64,000 nucleotides of DNA from Lepiota brunneoincarnata (lineage: Eukaryota; Basidiomycota; Agaricomycetes; Agaricales; Agaricaceae): assembly GCA_023014365.1 (NCBI GenBank), contig JAEBUN010000044.1:264575-328574 (forward strand), given 5' to 3'. The translations under genes and the position numbers were made by a program. This document shows positions 13,617-30,678 of the stretch, one piece after another. Under the pieces are notes generated by a model. The model did not search any database. It saw only the letters and a list, made by a program, of their open reading frames with translations, and was not told the DNA's origin. Position 1 is the stretch's first letter. Each line of letters starts with the position of its first letter.

Positions 13617-14745
13617 TAAGGTCGGATCCGCACCTCAGGGGGTTCGGAGGTTCAAAAATCGGAGGCCCCCGTTCTAGAGTCAGCGTCGGAGTCAGCTCTG
13701 GGTCTAAAGGAGGAGCAGCCGGTGGGGTGGTCTGTGATGGCGTAAACTTGTGTGTAACTGCTTGATATAGCACTTCTTATCAGCCCATATCTTGCTGATT
13801 TCAGCGATAAGCGATCCAAAAAGGGCACAAAATTTAAGAAACCTGTGGTTTCAAGGTTGGATCCTCAAATTTGGACAAAGATTCATCAAACCCAGTGTCA
13901 GTCAATCTCAGAGGGACACAGGGTAAAATAGGGCTGATTTGGCTGATTTTGGTGGGACCGAAAACCAGAAGAGCAGCTGATTTGGGATTGGTCCTCTGTG
14001 GGGGCTTTCCAGGGTCCTATGATGATGATCAAACTTTATTTTAGATACCCTGCAGTTGTAACGGGTGAGGGATAAAAGAATGGACTAACTTCCGTCCATA
14101 ACTCTATCTGTTGTCTTCACCCTGTTTATTTACTCCCACGCCCCATCTGAAGACATGTGCAAAGAGGAGCAGTATGTTCTCAGCTATGAATTTAGCTGGC
14201 ATCGTGATGATCGCTCTCTTCGGTAGGGAGGTGACCCAATACTTGTGCCAAGATGAGAAAGGCAAACTGTGGCGGGGTCACACGCACAAGGGGGTATGCA
14301 GCTATGTTTTCCTATCCGTGCATTTTGTACTGACTCCTTTGCACTATGAATAGCCCACTACGTTTGTAGGTATTGCAGGTCCTACCCGTCCATTAAATGC
14401 TTATTGGACATCCATCAGATTGAATGCGACGAACCAAAAACATGTGGGAACCACTCCGACCACCAACGCCATTGCAAAGTACCTTGCAATCACCTAAAGT
14501 ACAAGTATGCCATCTTATAACCCCTATGAGCCACGCGCATACACACTGACTGTTTATTTTTTACTGTTCCATAGGCTTAAATTGAAGAGACCGAGTGAGG
14601 TTAGCTATGGGATTCCACGCTTTAGGGAACTTATGTTTCTATCTCAGACCCTGTAAGGGACGCGTGCTATACCTGCGCTGCCAAACTGCGTTTCCTATGC
14701 AAAACAAAGTTGCCTACTCGTCGGAACTCGTGTTAATGAGGCATT
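13617..14745. repeat. Repeat C, 5'-truncated copy of the A/B repeat
   Basis: It starts at the block equivalent to the middle of A and B (GATCCGCACCTCAGG) and continues through CATAGCACTTCTTATCAGCC, GGATAAAAG, the CCATTAAATGCTTATTGGAC block and GGGATTCCACGC. It ends near GTTAATGAGGCA. The first half of the A/B unit is missing. Its open frame at 14111-14353 is not in the same register as the equivalent segment of A, so it is not a conserved gene. Confidence 0.75.
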
Positions 14746-15287
14746 GTTGATGGAGAGCGAGCAACCACACGGGGCAAACCAACTGTCTGAGTGATCGCAA
14801 AGGTACGCGCGTTTGGCTTTTTATTTAAATTTGATCTAATTTGATCTCCAGGCTTGAGATAGGCCATAATCTGCCAGATCCTGGTATCCGACCCCACCTC
14901 GAATTCGACATCCACGGATTTTGTCCGTCATTCTATTTGATCCACACAGTTGGTGCTGTGTTCGAAATAAATGGCCACACCTCCGTGCGTATCATATGTA
15001 TAAGGGGCCTCGAGTCGATTTCCCGAAGTTTCGGAAATCCCGTCCCTGCATTAGACATATTCCGTATCTCCACGTTTTTCCCGTTGAACCCCGGACCTGG
15101 CTTTACGCTCCCTGATCCATTTCTTCCCAATGATATGCGACATTGAGTTGTATATTCGTCTCGGCTGATGGTGGATTGATCCGCATCACCCAATCACGTG
15201 CTCGCCATCATTAGATATTACTTTGGACCAGCACGCCATAATCTATCACCTTCCTTCCCACCTCTCATCCACATATATCTGTTCACC
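14746..15287. other. Upstream region of malate dehydrogenase
   Basis: About 540 bp between the repeat domain and the malate dehydrogenase start codon. It presumably contains the promoter, but I see no clear TATA box or other element I would defend. The C-rich CATCCACATATATCTGTTCACC stretch just before the ATG looks like a short 5' leader. Confidence 0.5.
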
Positions 15288-16777
15288 ATGGTCAAGGCTG
15301 TCGTTCTCGGAGCTGCTGGTATGTCTCGTTAGCATCCAGCGATCTCGTTTAGATGACCTCACAGTACCTCAGGCGGCATTGGCCAACCTTTGTCCCTTCT
15401 TTTGAAGGGGAACCCCCTTATCGACGAGGTATTTGATCTCAGTGTCGGCAGGGAATGTCGCGTTCAATTCATTCGTGCAGCTCGGCCTTTACGATATTGT
15501 AAACACCCCTGGTGTCGCTGCCGATCTCTCCCATATCTCCACTCCCGCCAAAGTCGAGGGTTACCTGCCTCCTGACGATGGACTTGCCAAGACCCTCAAA
15601 GGCGCCGATATTGTTGTCATTCCCGCGGGTATACCCAGGAAACCCGGCGTATGTGATCTTTAGCGGCTTTGTTCAGGACGCTGATACTGATCCTGAGCCC
15701 TCATCAGATGACAAGGTAACCTTTCCACGAACTCCTTTTCCTACCTAGTAACTCAGAATATATCACAACCAGAGATGACTTGTTCCAGGTGTGTTTGATC
15801 TGGCGGTTTTTGATCATTGCTGATTTTTTTCGATAGAAAAATGCTGGGATAGTACAAGGCCTAGCCACCGGGGTTGCAACTTGTTGCCCTAAGGCTTTTG
15901 TCCTCGTCATTTCTAACCCCGTTAATTCCACTGTACCTATTGTCGCTGAAGTCTTCAAGAAGCACGGTGTCTTTGACCCTAAACGGTAATTCAGACTGTC
16001 GTGTCTTCTTTTTCATTCCCGCGAGTGTTTACGCATATACACTAGCCTGTTCGGCGTCACAACTCTAGATGTTGTCCGCGCATCGACCTTCGTTGCAGAG
16101 AAGCTCGGTGACCTTTCCCTGGCAAAAGACATTGTTGTTCCCGTCGTTGGCGGTCACAGCGGTGTTACAGTGAGCTGTTGAGATGGTCTTTGTATCGCCT
16201 GGCCTAATGTTTCCTAGATCGTCCCTCTTCTTTCTCAATCATCCCACCCCTTGCCTTCCGGCCTCTCCACTACCGATTATGAGAGTCTTGTCAAGCGCAT
16301 CCAGTTCGGTGGTGACGAGGTTGTGAAAGCAAAGGGCGGTGAGGGTTCTGCCACCTTGTCCATGGCCTATGCTGGTGCCGAGTTCACGGCTAAGGTTTTG
16401 AGAGCACTCAAGGGAGAGAAAGGGCTCGTTGCTCCGAGCTATGTCAGCCTGGATGCTGACCCTGAGGGCCGTGCTGCCCTCATCAAAGAGCTTGGGAAGG
16501 AGTTGGCTTATTTCTCCTCCAATATTCAGCTCGGGGTATGTTTCCCAGCCCTCTCCGAAACCAAACTCTAACCTACCAACTTTGCATAGCCGGAGGGTAT
16601 TGTCAAGATTAATCCCCTTGGCAAAATATCCGAGCCCGAGCGTGCGCTCGTCAAGGCCGCCATCCCGGAGTTGATCACCAACATCTCCACCGTAAGTTGA
16701 GAACCGGGCTCGGTGCTTAAATATTCTGAGGTTCGCACATACAGGGTGTTAGTTTCGTGACCGAAGCGAGGCTCTAA
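15288..16777 (+). CDS. MDH: Malate dehydrogenase (NAD+), probably the cytosolic isoform
   Basis: It interconverts malate and oxaloacetate with NAD. I assembled ten exons: 15288-15318, 15373-15428, 15481-15648, 15708-15715, 15773-15788, 15837-15985, 16046-16169, 16218-16535, 16590-16691 and 16745-16777. Together they give 334 aa with no frame break. Visible motifs are the N-terminal nucleotide-binding GAAGGIGQPL, the substrate loop [22 protein letters not shown], the catalytic-His motif GGHSGVT, and [10 protein letters not shown] with [10 protein letters not shown] near the C-terminal third. The protein starts [11 protein letters not shown] with no room for a mitochondrial presequence, which suggests cytosol; peroxisome is not excluded. 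Exons 4 and 5 are only 8 and 16 nt and together encode exactly MTRDDLFQ, the second half of the active-site loop. Usual family length is 310-340 aa. Confidence 0.95.
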
Positions 16778-17038
16778 TCGGATCCTCGTTACTTCTTTTT
16801 TTTTCGATCCTGTTAGCTAGAATTCAAGTCAAGTCAGAATGCTGTACTTTTAGACGATGCCTGGGAAATCGTGTACATATTACACGCCTTGTGTGGAGGG
16901 AAGTTCTGAGCAGCACGGTGCAGACACTATTTTTAGCTGGGGCGCCGGACGACGTTCTTATCAGGCTGAAACAAATCCAAGTGGTTCACTTTGTTTCAAC
17001 GCTTTCTTGTCGTGTCTGAAATCGTCGCACTCTTGACC
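16778..17038. other. Intergenic spacer
   Basis: Short spacer holding the 3' flank of malate dehydrogenase and the presumed promoter of the next gene. No element is confidently recognised. Confidence 0.5.
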
Positions 17039-18166
17039 ATGGCGGCACGTCTGATGCAAGTTCCCAGTGCTACGTTCAACGAGCGCCTCATACAACGCAG
17101 CGGTTCAGGCGAGACTGACATTTCGTCCAACAATTCGGGGCTCGCAACTCCCCAAGATGAAGATGGTCAGCCACTTGTAGTTGACATGAAACAAGCGGCG
17201 AGGGAATTGGCTATTAGCATGGCTAGGAGGTGTTCCATGGGAGGCGAAGAGGAGCGCCAAGTATTACATGAGGAACCTTCTGTCCTAGGTTTGGAGGAGA
17301 GTCGAGTTGTAAAAGTTCCAGTAAGTGTGCCGCCAGACAACTCATTCGACTGGGTTTCTGAACGAATATAGTCTGTGATTGTGTCGAGAGTTTTGTCGTC
17401 TGAATCAGGTTCGAGCGTTCCACAGTCGCCAGAGTTCGAGGATCCTGAGATCACGCATGCTCGGGCGAAAGTGAGTTTATGTCCGCTGCCCTGAAAGTCT
17501 ACTGATTATGCAGGTCATGTACAATATGCCGAATAGGCATATATCGATTGAGGTGCAGGGTCACAAGGACGAGGTGAGATTGTTCAGCCCTTGCGGCTCT
17601 GTCGCCAACCAATGATGTACCGTACAAAGATTTCCAGCAAGAAGGATCTGTTAGAGACAGGAGAACAATTCGAACCAGGGGCAGGGTTAAGCTCACTCTT
17701 CGACGGAAAATGGACAGCAGGCCGCATTTACAAGGGCTCGCTTCGAGTGATCTTCTTCCTTCCTTGGTGCATTGCTGTTGGTGGAGGCATCGTCCTATGC
17801 CCGAAACAACTGGACACTATCACCTTCCACACGGGGTTTCTTGAACCACTTTCTGGGATACATCGTTTTGCGCACTGGGCGGATCGAGGCTCCGAGCATA
17901 TAGTGATCTTTGTGACCTTCATCGGGTTCCTCGTTTGGCTGCAGCCGGCCACTGGCATTTCTCTCGCCTGTGCTACTGTTGCATTCTGCGTCAACGCTTG
18001 GTGTGACTTTCGTTTGGATCCAACAATCCCGCTGGGCGAGGATGATCAGCAGAGCATTTATCTTTCTGCAACTCGATTGTGGCTCACGGACGAGTTTATG
18101 AACCTTCGCAAGACAGGGGGGGGTTATATTCTTGAGGAGGTGCGGGAGAATTTGGAGGTCAACTGA
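17039..18166 (+). CDS. Unrecognised multi-exon membrane protein
   Basis: Four exons fit cleanly: 17039-17320, 17372-17470, 17514-17573 and 17630-18166. All introns are phase 0 with good GT-AG borders, giving 325 aa. The start at 17039 sits in a strong context (ACCATGG). The first half is hydrophilic, Ser/Glu-rich and probably cytosolic. The last exon has two to four hydrophobic segments (around VIFFLPWCIAVGGGIVL and IVIFVTFIGFLVWLQ followed by SLACATVAFCVNAWC). It ends in a hydrophilic tail containing RLWLTDEFMNLR. I do not recognise the family. It lies 243 bp upstream of the ABC transporter on the same strand, which may be coincidence. No frame break is visible. Confidence 0.75.
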
Positions 18167-18409
18167 GCTCTTTTTTTTATCACCGGAAGCGAGCCGCTAT
18201 CTCAAGATTGTGTCCTCTAGTCCCTGATCTTGTGTCCTATATACCAGTTCTATTCGTGTTGTATTTGTCTGCGGTTATAGTTGTGTGGCTGTGCAAATCC
18301 ATCATCTTTAGTCAGACTGAACCAGTTGCCTTTTCTGATCGGAGGAAGACGGCAAACTTGTCACGCATTGCTTCTTTGCGCTCTTCCAGGTAATTCCTAA
18401 CCACCAATC

Positions 18410-25425
<7,016 letters not shown>

Positions 25426-25582
25426 TCTTTCTAGACCTTGATCTTTCTAGATATACAACTCTGATATAAATGGATTTGTGTTTTGCCAATATACAAACTA
25501 GGGGTTGCGTTCCTCACCTTGCAACTGCGATGCTCTCTAATGTTGCAAGTAATGAAATTGATCGGAGGAGAGTCCAAAAATG

Positions 25583-27104
25583 CTACAGGATATTGAAGAA
25601 AGAATACAGGAGATAATAACGGCTACGCCAGCCGGACAACAGGAACTTGATCACGCTCCCATGAATATCCTCTGCCTCAATGTCGAAGCCCAAATTCCCC
25701 TCCGTATCTCCTGAGAGCTCACCCTCGACAGGAGTAATAGATTGAGGTGATGATGCTTGTGCCTCATGACCCGAAACCATCTCCCAGGCACTAGAATCCA
25801 CCTCTGCAAACGTATTCTTGAACGCCCTAGTCCATGCGCGTCGAGCTACCTTGCTCCTTGGCATTGCCGCTTGCTCGATATGTACAAAGACACCCCGAGT
25901 GAAGCTCGGGTCCGAGTTTCGTTCACAGACGTCGTGCGAAGAAGAGGTAGGGCTGCGACTGTTCAGGTACCTCCCGACTACGTTCTTTGTGGCGGTTAGT
26001 GTACACTTGCTGTCTGATGGAAGGGAGACCGTAATGGGCGGCGGATTGGTGCTGGATTCGGATTCGGATTCGGATCCGGATTTGGTGGGGTTGAAGGCGA
26101 GGCGGAGTTGTTCCTTGAGACGTTTGACTGGACGGTCAATTGGGTCGGTGTACCAAGTGTTGTTCGCTATTTCAGGATATTTTTTTGGATGTGAGTCTCT
26201 TTCAGGAGGAGAAAGGATGTGGAATTGGGTACTTACCAAGACCAGTAGAAAGGAAGATGTCGTCCTTAGGACAAGTTGACTTTGCCTTGCCGTGGAATTG
26301 GATAAAGGCGCAGGAGGACGAAGGGCAGCCGCCATGTCGTGCTTGCCACTCCCAAATTGCGCTATTAGCATCAAAGAATGGCTCAAGCTAGGAAAAAACA
26401 ATCGATTCATAAGTCTTGGATTTTGCGCGTGACAAGAGGAGGGGGGGAGGGAGAGACTGAATGCCCTACATACATCATTGTGGGCAGGGATCCGTCTTGT
26501 AGTAGATCGTTCGTGTTGAGTGAGAGGGGATGCAACCTGATGGGACGCGGAAGGCGGGCCGCATGCGTCCAGGTATCAGTAGGCTTTTTGCACCTGTCGT
26601 TTTGAATAGGTGTGCTGCCTGTGGTGGGGTGCCGAGGTCATAAAATGGATGAGGAGCGGAGAGGTGGAGATAGCGGGCGACACTGTCGCGTGACAGGGGG
26701 ACCGCCATAAACCCCCACCCTTTTTCATATCGCTCGGTGCACGGAGAGATGGTCCGTTCATATAGGACACAGAATGAGTGTCCATCACTATCCATAAATG
26801 GATTGGCTGCATAGAGGCCTTGGAGAATTGGAGGGACGACTGCAGCGGTGCAATTGTTATGGGTGGAAAGGAGGGTGGTGGTGGCTTCAAACCAAGCTTC
26901 ACGCTGCATTCGGGTTGGTTGAGCCTCCAGATAGGATATTTCGTCGTAGTAGTCATCGGGGACTGTGTGTTTCCCGAGGCAATGCATGAGAGCTCCGAAC
27001 GTACGAGAAGACCCGAAGCAAGCCTCGGTTGGGGATAATTGAGGGAGATTGGAATTAGAAAGAAGAAAGCCAAACAAGAGATGTATCCATTGTGAGGCGA
27101 GCAT
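25583..27104 (-). CDS. Conserved fungal protein of unknown function, probably secreted; one apparent 1-nt frameshift
   Basis: It reads right to left. Exon 1 starts at the ATG 27104-27102. A hydrophobic N-terminus (IHLLFGFLL) could be a signal peptide, followed by a conserved-looking body with GALMHCLGKHTVPDDYYD, YLHLSAPHPFYDLGTP and GAKSLLIPGRMRPA. Exon 2 carries EPFFDANSAIWEW and CAFIQFHGKAKS, and exon 3 carries WYTDPIDRPVKRL and a FVHIEQA block. I recall similar uncharacterised fungal proteins but no function. The many conserved His/Asp residues would suit a metal-dependent hydrolase, which is speculation. At 26487-26489 (GGG on the plus strand) there is one base too many: removing it joins the frame to a perfect gtatgt donor, whereas as written a TGA precedes the donor. 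A GGATTC-type hexamer repeat (about 26058-26085) encodes an SESESES tract. The C-terminus is moderately hydrophobic. Confidence 0.65.
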
Positions 27105-28319
27105 TATGCAATTCGTCTGCTTTGGTGCGGGGAGCAGGTTAGAAAGAGAAGAGCAACGAAGAGTAGGAACGTGTTTGTGGCACTCAACATACCGTTTCGA
27201 CATGAGGCGCATTTCCTTGACTCGAGGCTTTAGCTTTGCTATATTTGCTTTCCAGGCTCCATCGTTTTCGCAGCACAGACGTTGGACAAGAACCTTGAAA
27301 GCTTGTAAGGCCGTCCCAGCCAAATTCACCCGCACGTGACCGGTCGTACTTCCTTCAGAGGGCTCAATCCTGGTGCTCCCTGAGCCTCCAAGCCCGTCGG
27401 TGCAAGATTGTTTTGGCTTTCTACCCGGCCGTACACCGACATTCATGTGGCTTGTGGCTCCTATATGTCAGTATATGCCTACCCGCGCGGTGGACGACTG
27501 TTACGCGCCACCAAGGACCAAAGCACGAACGATCGTTCAGTAGCAATCGCCCCGGTATGGCACAATCCCCTCCCCTAAAAAAAAACACGACGTTCTCTTC
27601 CTGGAATCCTAGTCCCCGCACATTAACCCGGGGTTGATAGAACCCCTTGTGTCTACTCGTGACTTTGCGAAAATTTCCAGAGGAATTTCCGTCGCGGATT
27701 CTCTGCATCTTAACGGTTACTCCAACTAGATTAATCATCTCATCATCTGGTACCAGGTACGGCCCGCTTGACATTACCTATTTCTGTTGTTCACCCACCG
27801 AAGATCACTCACAGATATATCAACCAACACGGCTCACCATCAGCTAATGAGTCTGATTCCCAATGATTAACCGAAGTTACTTCCCGCACCCCACAACGCA
27901 TTCTCGTTTCAATACAACACCAAGACTATTGCCGTCCACTCCCAGCAGTATGACGCCTAGTGCACGATATTTTAAACTTCTCCAAGGGATCAGGTACAGT
28001 GGACCCCAGACCACAAAAGTAGCACCGGCAAACTAGACGGTCATAATTCCAAAAACTCTCCTTCCATTTTCTCGTCTTAGTGGATCCACTACCAGACTCT
28101 CTTCCCACGTCTCCAGAAACTCACCCGCATGTGTGTGGGTTCGTGACTATACTACGGAGATTTCACTGGAATCTGGTATGGGCTCCAAGATGTTATGCTA
28201 GTTGTTTGGCCCTCATTTTTCCGAGAGGATGCCGCCCAACCCTGCGGCATAAATAAGCTCATAATCCGCTAACCTTTGGAACTCACTCCTCAGATTCGCA
28301 GTTCAGATCCAAGGACTAA
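27105..28319. other. Divergent intergenic region with putative LPMO promoter
   Basis: It lies between the minus-strand gene and the AA9 gene. A TATA-like CATAAATAAG at about 28247-28256 is some 65 bases before the LPMO start codon and is the only promoter-like element I would point to. Open frames at 27413-27847 and 27926-28108 look like chance. Confidence 0.5.
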
Positions 28320-29443
28320 ATGTTCAAGTCAAAACTCGTTCTCGCTGTAATCTCACTCCTTCCAATCTTGCCGTTCGCGAACGCCCATGGATACGTCCAG
28401 GAGATCAAAGCCGGAAGCACAAAGTACACGGGATATCTGCCCTACCAAGATCCCTACTACAACCCACCACCTCAGAGGATCGTACGCAAGGTTCCTGGCA
28501 ACGGTCCAGTAATCGACCTTTCCTTGATCGAGTATGTCATCACTCCCGCGCTTTTTGAAAGTATCTGGGCTGATCTTTTGCGTAGTGTGCAGTGTAACGG
28601 TTATACTGAAGGCGGTCAGCCCGGCTCCGCCCCCGCTCCCATCTACGCCACTGTCGCGGCTGGCTCTCAGATAGCATTAAATTGGACAACCTGGCCAGAC
28701 AGCCATATGGGGCCTATGATTACTTACATGGCTCGTGCTCCGTCTGATATCACTAAATGGAACCCCGGCACTTCGTATGTCCTATTTACTTGACAGCTCT
28801 GCTCTTCTATTACAAGGCCTCTGATTGGGATGCTTTCTCGCCAGCGCGGTCTGGTTTAAAGTCCATGAAATGGGGAAGACCTCAGACGGTAAATGGGCCG
28901 CCACCAACACTCTCCTTGCCAACAACGGCATTTATACCTTCACTATACCCAAAAATTTGAGGGCAGGTCAATACATTATTCGCCATGAGATGTGAGTTTG
29001 CTTCTCTCCTTGCATTAATCATTCGTTTAACTCTCGTACTTTCTTCAGTATTGCTCTACACGCCGGTGCGCCATAATGTCAGGATACTCTTACCAACGCT
29101 CCGCTGATGCATAGCCGAAATTATAGCATACGGCTACCCCGGTGCTCAGGTATACCCTAGTTGCATTCAAGTTCAGGTGACAGGTTCTGGCAGTGCTTTC
29201 CCTACCTCCTTCGTCTCCTTCCCAGGCGCCTATAAGGCAAGTACTCCAGGAATTGTGTATGATGCCTATACCAGTGAGTTTTTCCTCGGCTGTGGCTCCG
29301 AAACCAAGGGCTGACGACGTCCTTGTCTCTAGATACTGGTGTAAGTGATATCTTTCCCTTGCTTTGGTCCCCCCGAATCATAACCTCTCTGAGATCAGAC
29401 ATATCCTATCCCTGGACCTGCTGTCTGGACCGGTGGAAATTGA
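28320..29443 (+). CDS. AA9 copper-dependent lytic polysaccharide monooxygenase, single domain
   Basis: It cleaves cellulose or hemicellulose oxidatively outside the cell. Seven exons are 28320-28531, 28586-28774, 28845-28991, 29049-29065, 29127-29273, 29333-29340 and 29399-29443, giving 254 aa in one unbroken frame. A signal peptide of about 22 residues ends in FANA, and the mature protein begins HGYVQEI, so His-1 is positioned for the copper histidine brace. The second brace histidine is in WPDSHMGP. The AA9 H-x8-Q-x-Y motif is present (H in ALHAAYGYPGAQVYPSC), supplying the axial Tyr. There is no CBM1 or GPI signal; the protein ends shortly after PIPGPAVWTGGN. Exons of 17 and 8 nt are notable. 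Plain open frames break in the last third, but splicing restores everything. Regioselectivity cannot be judged from this. Confidence 0.95.
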
Positions 29444-30678
29444 AATATTAGCTTTGAGCCATTTAGCCGGTTCCCACCGATTATTTGTACCGGGCGTTGT
29501 CGTTATTATGTATAGTACACAGTCAATATCCAGATAGTTTTACCCCGTCCCAAGCACTTGCCAGACTTGAAGAATCAGAATTCCTTTCCGAAGAACTAAA
29601 CGAGAAGAAGAGTGCATCTGAAGTTCCGGAGACGAGTATTATTCCCTGATCGTCAGCGCACCCCGGCCTACATAAACTGCATCAGTACCAGTCAACAGCT
29701 CATTTATGCTGGATATGAAATGGTCACTGACCGCAGACCGAGATCGACCGTGAGTGTTTTCAAGGGATCCTGGAGACAGAGACCGAGAGTCGACACTTCC
29801 AGTAGTTGATGAGCACCAGAGAAATCAAACTCGAATCATTTTATTCGCTAGTTCTCCCTATCTCGAAATCATTTGTTGACACCCAAGGCGATCAATCAAT
29901 CATACATTCAATGAAAGCTAACCCGTGCCAAGCTTCATCTCCATTTTGTCCATCCTTGTGATCATCCCAGTCCCGAGCCATTATTACCATTTGGCTAGAT
30001 GACCACTCTATCATTGATCGCTGGGAAGAAAAGTATCAAATGTCGTGTGAAGGTGCCCGCTTTGACAGCCAACCAGTGTTTGCCGCCACGACCCTTACAC
30101 ACTACTGATACCACCCGTTGCTAGGCAGAAAGCACTAGACGTACTTGGCCTTGCTTGACCCTCAAGAGTCCTCGAGGCAGCGCCCGCAGCTATCCCAGCC
30201 TCACGAAAGTAAAAAAAAAAAAAAGACTCGCATCAAATGCCTGCCCGCGCTTTCAGGGCCATCAGCACAATCTTTCTCCTTCCGTACCCTCAGAGCATGG
30301 GGTCACTGGCGAACTTCTCTCGGCTACGACATCTAGACGTCGCCCAGAACGATTCCGGGTGGTATTCCCGGGACATTCTATCAACTGGTCTTACTCACGC
30401 TGTCTCGCGGATACCGGTGTGTCCTGGTCTTGGATTAGGGGGTTCCGAACAATGGGTGCTGTCATGACGCTCAAATCCATGCGTTCTGAGGTATGGCGGT
30501 GCCTTGGATGTTTGGTTTCTGTCAAATGTCGGGACGATTCTCTGGCGACTTTGGGAACTCCTTGATGGGTCCAGCTGCTATTTGAAACCCACTCGTGGCA
30601 AGCGCAGGATGCCCGGTCCCATCAGTTTCCTTCCCTCCCCCTACTACCCTCCTGTTCCCTTCCCTGAGACCAAAGATA
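29444..30678. other. Intergenic region, no gene seen
   Basis: About 1.2 kb. It contains the 3' flank of the LPMO gene, an A-run at about 30210-30223, and open frames with no family resemblance (30145-30565). Confidence 0.55.

Noticed and set aside
14841..15146. 101-codon frame upstream of malate dehydrogenase
   Set aside because: Composition is repeat-like, it is overlapped by open frames on both strands, and there is no family resemblance.
18208..18393. Short hydrophobic frame just before the ABC transporter
   Set aside because: It begins at a non-ATG codon, and the transporter's own start at 18410 gives the expected N-terminus. More likely the promoter and leader of the transporter.
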